Assembly (NCBI GenBank): GCA_025454075.1
Contig: JALOPD010000209.1
Span: 1 to 10,497 of the forward strand
Length of the DNA stretch: 10,497 nt
Origin: Desulfobacterales bacterium
GTDB taxonomy: Bacteria > Desulfobacterota > Desulfobacteria > Desulfobacterales > UBA2174_A
Direction of reading: 5' to 3'
Below, one piece after another: positions 6,332 to 10,497 of this stretch. How positions within the stretch are numbered: position 1 is the first letter of the stretch; every line of letters begins with the position of its first letter. A model generated the notes under the pieces. That model ran no database searches, was not told where the DNA came from, and saw only the letters and a program-made list of their open reading frames with translations. Made by a program: the position numbers and the translations under genes.

Positions 6332-6664
6332 TTACGTGAGGTGCTGGCTGATGATCTTGGTCATCTCGAACATCGACACCTGCGCCTTGCCGAAGACCGC
6401 CCTCAGCTTATCGTCGGCATTGATCATGCGCTTGTTGCCGGCGTCCTGCAGTCGGTTCTTCTTGATGTAATCCCAGATTTTTTTCACCACCTCCGTGCGC
6501 GGCAGCGGTGCGGCACCCACCACGGCGGCCAGCACGGTGCTCGGGGTCATCGCCTTCATGAAGCCGGCATTGGGGGTGCGCTTTCCCGCCGGCTTGGCGG
6601 CTTTCCTGGGAACGGCTTTCTTCGCGGCGGGCTTCTTGGCAGCAGGCTTCTTCGTTGTAACCAT
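6332..6664 (-). CDS. SWIB/MDM2-domain protein with histone H1-like lysine/alanine tail
   Basis: This is a 110-residue basic protein. Residues 2-30 are a disordered tail built from repeated AAKKP-like units (KKPAAKKPAAKKAVPRKAAK), resembling histone H1 and bacterial HU/H1-like tails. Residues about 35-109 are a SWIB domain (FMKAMTPSTVLAAVVGAAPL, PRTEVVKKIWDYIKKNRLQD, KRMINADDKLRAVF, VSMFEMTKIISQHL) close to the family consensus. In eukaryotes SWIB occurs in chromatin-remodelling subunits. In bacteria it is a small stand-alone protein of unproven role, best known in Chlamydia; DNA or nucleoid binding is inferred from the tail. Start choice: AGGAG abuts the ATG at 6670 with no spacing but lies 6 bases before the ATG at 6664, so the latter is preferred (two residues shorter). 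It is apparently monocistronic, with a dyad upstream and a hairpin downstream. Confidence 0.92.
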   Translation of the reverse strand: MVTTKKPAAKKPAAKKAVPRKAAKPAGKRTPNAGFMKAMTPSTVLAAVVGAAPLPRTEVVKKIWDYIKKNRLQDAGNKRMINADDKLRAVFGKAQVSMFEMTKIISQHLT

Positions 6665-6700
6665 ACTCATCTCCTATTTTGGGGTTGCACCTTAACCGCT

Positions 6701-6750
6701 TCCGGACCCACTCCCCTGAATGTAAAATCACAGAGTGGGTTTTTCCGGAG
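6701..6750. promoter_or_regulatory. Large interrupted dyad upstream of the SWIB gene
   Basis: TCCGGACCCACTC (6701-6713) and GAGTGGGT-TTT-TCCGGA (6733-6750) are inverted copies around a 19-base AT-rich spacer. The inner 8 bp pair perfectly; the outer TCCGGA pairs after a short unpaired run. It lies 37-86 bases upstream of the SWIB start, where an operator or 5' leader hairpin would sit. Read on the plus strand, the inner arm is followed by TTTTT, so it could also stop rightward transcription. Confidence 0.4.
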
Positions 6751-6944
6751 GAACGTCGAATGATACTTCAATTCCCTCAAGAGTTGCAACATCGAAGTAA
6801 TATCGTTTGGACCGGTGGTTGAAACAATGCCGGCCCGGGGACATGCCCCGCGCTTCCTTGTCATAAAATCAAAGCTCTGCTATGGCCCTGCCATAATTCC
6901 ATTCCAGGAACATCCATGGCCCTCGACGGAGAGGACCGGCTTTT

Positions 6945-9900
6945 ATGGCTTCTGATAAAACGATACACCCCCTGGCGCTCGAAAGTCTCTTCGGGCCCGC
7001 AGGCATCGCCGCGGATGAAAACGGCGACGGGTACCCGGATCGGTTGAAGGTCGGCATCCGTGTCGAACCCCGGCTTTCCGATGCAAACCTTTGGGCTCAA
7101 ATACTGAACCTCGCGGCGCGGCTGGCGGGCGAGGTGACCGCGCTGGACCTGCCGGTCGTCAAGGCCTTGCCCCGTGCCTCCGCGGGCGCGGCGGCGCTCG
7201 TCGTCCACCGGCCGTCGAAGCGTCACCCCTGCGAGGTGGAGCTGCGGCGGTCGGCCCGAGCGGTCCATCTGGCAGGCCGCTCAGCGGCACGCATGGCCGA
7301 AGTGCTTTACTCCCTGGCCGTGCACGGCGGCCGGCCGCGAGGCGAGAGCAGGCCGTGGTCGTCCCTGCGTGTCGCCGAAAACGAAGCCCTGGTGCTGGAG
7401 GCCTTCGACCGGCGGGGGAGAGGGGTCGGCCGTTTTCAGCTGTCGCCGGCGCGCCCGGCGGCCGAGAAGAAGGGCGTCGAGCGCTTCGATCTGCTGGACC
7501 TGGCGGGTGCGCTGTATCGCGTTTCCGCCGAAAACCCGCGTGCCAAGGAGCTTGCGCTCGCCATCGAGCTTCCCCGCCTCAGGCTTTCCTTCCAGGCCGG
7601 GCTCGCCCTGTCGGAAGCGGTCGTGCGCGCGGCGCTGGAGGCCACGCGCGTGGAGCTGCCGCTGGCCGTCTCCGGGCCGGGCCGGGCGGGCGGGGTGGTG
7701 TTGCGGGTCGCGGAGCGCCCCAACCGCGGCGCCCGACTATCCGTCGAGAAGGGGGAGAACGCCAGCGGGGTCATCGTCCGTGCCGAGGGCGACGCGCGCA
7801 GCCTGGCGGCCCTGCTTCGGGATTGGGCGAGCATCGGCTTTGCCGCAGGGGGGCCGGCCGGCGAGGGAGTCCGGCGCCTGCGCGGCCGCATCGATGGGCT
7901 CCTGGACATGATCGCTGCCGGAGCGCCGCCGGCGGCCCGGGATGTGCCGGCGGCGGTCCGGCGTCGGCTGGCCTGGCGCCCGGAGACCGAGCGCCTGATC
8001 GCGGTCGTGCGCCGCGTTCCGCCCGGCCGCGGCGTCCTCCACGGTTTGGCCCTGGTCAGCCGGCCCGGGAAGGCGAGAACGCAGGTGCGGCGCGACATCG
8101 AGAGCATCCTGCGCGCCAAGGGGTATGCGCCCGCGATCGTCGTCCTGAACGCCTACAAGCCCGGGCTCTCCTGGCTGCGGGAGGTCGTGCAGCCGGCGCT
8201 CGAAGCCATTCCCCGGCTGGAGCGCGTGCGGATCGCCTTCCGCGGGTTCGCACCCGACCCGCCGGCCCTCGAGATGCGATCCCGCTGGCTGCAGGAGCTC
8301 TATCCCGGGCCGGACCTGCTGGCGACCGCGCTGGGGCTGCCCCTGGAGCGGGTGCGGCTTTCCATGCGCACACGGCAGCGCGAGGCCTATGCCGTAACGG
8401 CCTGGGACCGCGACGGCACCCGGGTCTATCGAGCGGGCTTCACGCCGCGGGCGAGCCGTTTGCCGTACCTTCCCGGCTACCCGGAGGCGGGATGGGTGCA
8501 CCCGAGCACCGGGGGAATCCGGTTGACTCAGTCCGGCCGCGTGCTTGTGGACGAGAGCCTCCCGACCGACCGCGAGCGTTTCTGGCGCTTCTTTCAGGAG
8601 AGCATCCTGCCGGCGCTCGAAAACGGCATGACCGACAGAATTGCCGACGGCGGGGGCCTGCCGACGGCGTTCTGGGAAGAGGCGGCCATCGATGTGCGCA
8701 TCCCTGAGACCGACGAGCGCCTGGGGATCGGCGAGGAGCGCATCGCGCCGCTGGAAGCCCTGCACGAGGACCTTTATTTCGTGCTGCTGGATCATTTCCG
8801 GCTTTTCGCCGAGAAGCACGGGCTGCCGGTCGAAAGCCAGTTCGGGCGGATCCTGCCGCGGGTTTCGGCGGCTGCGCCGCGCGGGCGGCCTGACGCCCGC
8901 TTCCGGGCGCGGCCGTTCACGCAAGCTCCGGCGTCCTGCGCCGTTGCCCCGGCTGCGGCCGCCAGGGTCGCGTCCATCGGAATGGAGGCGGGGCGTTTGG
9001 GGTTCGAGATCGAGGCCGGCCAGCCGCTCGCCGCAAACGGCATGGCGGAGGAGCTGTGCCGGAGGGCGCGCTCCCGCGGCCTGGACCTCGGCATCGACGC
9101 CCGCACAGGCTGTTTCATTTTCCGAGCGGCGCGGCCCCGGCCGCCCGCCATCGTCAGGCGCAGTACCGCCAAGAAAGCCGCGCCGCTCGCGCCGCCGCTC
9201 GACCGGCTGCTCCCCATGCGGGAGGTGGGGCGCCGGGTCCGGCGGCTCGCGGATCTGCCCCACCTCAGCGCCTGGCAGGCCGGAACCACTTGGCAGGGCC
9301 GCGGCATCTGGGCACTGGAGGCGGTTCTATCGGGCGGCGGAGGGCTTGCCTCGCTCGCCCGCGCCCGGCTGCTCAAACCGACGCTGCTCATCAACGCCCG
9401 GCACCACGCCAACGAGGTGTCCAGCACCAACGCGGCCCTGCGGCTGGCCTGGGAGCTCGCCGCCACGCCCTGGGGGCGCGAGGCCCTCCAGCGGGTGAAC
9501 GTCGCCATCGTCCCGCTCGAGAACCCGGACGGGGTCGCCACCCTGGAGGCGCTGCTGCCCGGCTGCGCCGACCACAAGCTCCACGCCGCGCGCTACAACG
9601 CCCTTGGGGCGGAGTGGTACGGCGACTATTTCCGGGAGCCGCCGCGCTTTCCCGAGGCCCGGGTCAAGCCGCTCCTGTGGCGGCGCTGGCTGCCGCTCGT
9701 CGTCCTGGACGCCCACGGGGTGCCCAGCCACGAGTGGGACCAGCCCTTCTCGGGCTGCGCCCCCGGCCGCTTCCGGCAGTTCTGGATCCCGCGGGCGTTC
9801 ATCTATGCGATCGTGCCGTTCATCGATGAAAATTCCCACCCCGGCCATAGGCCGGCGCGGGAAATTTCAAAATTCATGGCCCGGGCAATCAGGGCCAATC

Positions 9901-10265
9901 AAGAAATTCAAAAATTGGACCGCGAGCTGAAGGACCGATATGCCCGCTACGCTCGGTCGTGGGACCCGGAGGTGTTCCCTCCGACGGGCGGTAGAGGCCT
10001 AACGGTGCTTCCGAGCGAGAAACGTCTGGCCGGCATGAACTTCGGCGTGCAGCGCTTTCCGGTGACGATTTCCGAGATCGTCACCGAGGTGACCGACGAG
10101 GTGGTTTCCGGCCGATTGCTGGGACTATGCGCCAAAGCCCACCTGGCGGCCGCCAAGGCGCTGCTGGGATGGCTCGGGCGCCAGGCGCCGGGCCGGCTGG
10201 TGCGGAAACGATCGCGGGAGAGCGGGCTGGTGCTCTCCTGGGAGGCCGGGAAGCGCAAGCGATGA
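6945..10265 (+). CDS. Very large M14-family zinc carboxypeptidase-like protein with N-terminal calcium-loop motif
   Basis: This is a 1106-residue protein with no signal peptide or membrane segment. Near the N-terminus DENGDGYPD (24-32) matches a DxNxDGxxD calcium-binding loop. Residues about 35-790 are not assigned to a known family; they include Arg/Ala-rich alpha/beta stretches and a conserved-looking core around 400-690 (LNAYKPGLSWLREVVQPALE; YLPGYPEAGWVHPSTGGIRL; EDLYFVLLDHFRLFAEKHGL). The C-terminal domain carries M14 hallmarks: His821-Ala-Asn-Glu824 (HxxE zinc ligands), the substrate-pocket-like ENPDGV (859-864), and DAHG with His924 as the probable third ligand, about 100 residues after the first. 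ISEIVTE (1042-1048) may supply the catalytic Glu. Activity would be release of C-terminal residues or hydrolysis of an amide; the substrate is unknown. GGAGAGG precedes the ATG. The GC content is very high, which creates long meaningless frames on the other strand. It appears to stand alone. Confidence 0.88.
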   Translation: MASDKTIHPLALESLFGPAGIAADENGDGYPDRLKVGIRVEPRLSDANLWAQILNLAARLAGEVTALDLPVVKALPRASAGAAALVVHRPSKRHPCEVELRRSARAVHLAGRSAARMAEVLYSLAVHGGRPRGESRPWSSLRVAENEALVLEAFDRRGRGVGRFQLSPARPAAEKKGVERFDLLDLAGALYRVSAENPRAKELALAIELPRLRLSFQAGLALSEAVVRAALEATRVELPLAVSGPGRAGGVVLRVAERPNRGARLSVEKGENASGVIVRAEGDARSLAALLRDWASIGFAAGGPAGEGVRRLRGRIDGLLDMIAAGAPPAARDVPAAVRRRLAWRPETERLIAVVRRVPPGRGVLHGLALVSRPGKARTQVRRDIESILRAKGYAPAIVVLNAYKPGLSWLREVVQPALEAIPRLERVRIAFRGFAPDPPALEMRSRWLQELYPGPDLLATALGLPLERVRLSMRTRQREAYAVTAWDRDGTRVYRAGFTPRASRLPYLPGYPEAGWVHPSTGGIRLTQSGRVLVDESLPTDRERFWRFFQESILPALENGMTDRIADGGGLPTAFWEEAAIDVRIPETDERLGIGEERIAPLEALHEDLYFVLLDHFRLFAEKHGLPVESQFGRILPRVSAAAPRGRPDARFRARPFTQAPASCAVAPAAAARVASIGMEAGRLGFEIEAGQPLAANGMAEELCRRARSRGLDLGIDARTGCFIFRAARPRPPAIVRRSTAKKAAPLAPPLDRLLPMREVGRRVRRLADLPHLSAWQAGTTWQGRGIWALEAVLSGGGGLASLARARLLKPTLLINARHHANEVSSTNAALRLAWELAATPWGREALQRVNVAIVPLENPDGVATLEALLPGCADHKLHAARYNALGAEWYGDYFREPPRFPEARVKPLLWRRWLPLVVLDAHGVPSHEWDQPFSGCAPGRFRQFWIPRAFIYAIVPFIDENSHPGHRPAREISKFMARAIRANQEIQKLDRELKDRYARYARSWDPEVFPPTGGRGLTVLPSEKRLAGMNFGVQRFPVTISEIVTEVTDEVVSGRLLGLCAKAHLAAAKALLGWLGRQAPGRLVRKRSRESGLVLSWEAGKRKR

Positions 10266-10436
10266 AGACTGAGAAGGCCAAACAGCAAAATCAAAGATCC
10301 GGACGCCCAAACACCCAGCACACCCCATTGCAGGCGCCGCGGATTTGAGCTATGACTCCGGCAGTTAAATTTGCCGATTCCAGGCAGATCTTGGCACGTT
10401 TATTAATCGTCTCGAAATAGTATGGACCGAGAGCGA
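10266..10436. other. Intergenic DNA after the M14 gene
   Basis: No convincing gene, ribosome site or U-tract terminator is visible between the M14 stop and the palindrome. Base composition drops from the very high GC of the M14 gene to a more mixed sequence. Confidence 0.5.
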
Positions 10437-10491
10437 CCCCCTCTCCCTTACCCTCTCCCCCAGTCCTGGGGGAGAGGGCAGGGTGAGGGGG
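10437..10491. repeat. REP-like long imperfect palindrome of the CCCTCTCCC / GGGAGAGGG type
   Basis: The left arm 10437-10463 and right arm 10466-10491 are inverted copies with a TC loop. The inner 12 bases (CCCTCTCCCCCAG / CTGGGGGAGAGGG) pair perfectly, and the outer parts carry a few mismatches and one extra base. Very similar C-rich palindromes occur as dispersed intergenic elements in many GC-rich bacteria. It lies in the intergenic DNA after the M14 gene and may extend past the window edge. Confidence 0.8.
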
Positions 10492-10497
10492 CGTCCG

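Noticed and set aside
6020..6763. 247-codon plus-strand frame overlapping the SWIB gene
   Set aside because: Its second half is the antisense of the SWIB gene and the first half has no motif or ribosome site.
7091..9263. Long alternate frames within the M14 gene (7091-8707 plus, 7737-9263 minus, and others)
   Set aside because: Composition is dominated by Arg, Gly, Pro and Ala as expected in high-GC DNA; only the 6945-10265 frame carries conserved enzyme motifs.

Overview
The window looks like a chromosomal segment of a GC-rich anaerobic or microaerophilic bacterium, most likely a Desulfobacterota (deltaproteobacterial) lineage. This is inferred from protein style: a Sec-containing secreted redoxin, a SWIB protein with a lysine/alanine tail, a PA2779-type membrane protein and a multi-PAS/GAF sensor beside a CitMHS-type antiporter. 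No rRNA or other marker gene is present, so the placement is tentative. No tRNA, CRISPR array or complete insertion sequence was seen.

Left part (1-2977, minus strand): a probable two-gene operon reading leftwards. An ion-transporter superfamily membrane protein (sodium:proton antiporter / putative citrate transporter type) is followed 7 bases later by a cytoplasmic sensor with a Rossmann-like N-terminus, PAS, GAF and a second PAS domain. The sensor runs off the left edge. An AT-rich divergent intergenic region separates this pair from the next genes.

Redox operon (3157-4302, plus strand): two exported redox proteins. The first gene would appear as two unrelated short ORFs if read conventionally. 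An in-frame TGA at 3391-3393 sits exactly where the first Cys of a thioredoxin CxxC motif belongs (Sec-Pro-His-Cys), and a hairpin suitable as a bacterial SECIS follows at once. I read it as one 191-residue selenoprotein. Nine bases after its stop begins a secreted thiol peroxiredoxin with an intact PxxxTxxC site. Together they suggest an extracytoplasmic peroxide-reduction pair. A long bidirectional terminator ends the operon and also serves the convergent PA2779-family gene.

Middle (4420-6664, minus strand): a PA2779-family membrane protein; then a small lipoprotein and a 33-residue single-span membrane protein forming a mini-operon with a clear intrinsic terminator; then about 700 bases without a supportable gene, AT-rich in its first part; then a SWIB/MDM2-domain protein with a histone-H1-like tail. 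A strong hairpin lies 3' of the SWIB gene and a large dyad lies in its 5' region.

Right part (6945-10265, plus strand): one very large, very GC-rich gene encoding a 1106-residue protein. It has an EF-hand-like calcium loop near the N-terminus and an M14 zinc-carboxypeptidase domain at the C-terminus. The window ends in a long imperfect palindrome of the widespread CCCTCTCCC/GGGAGAGGG intergenic type.
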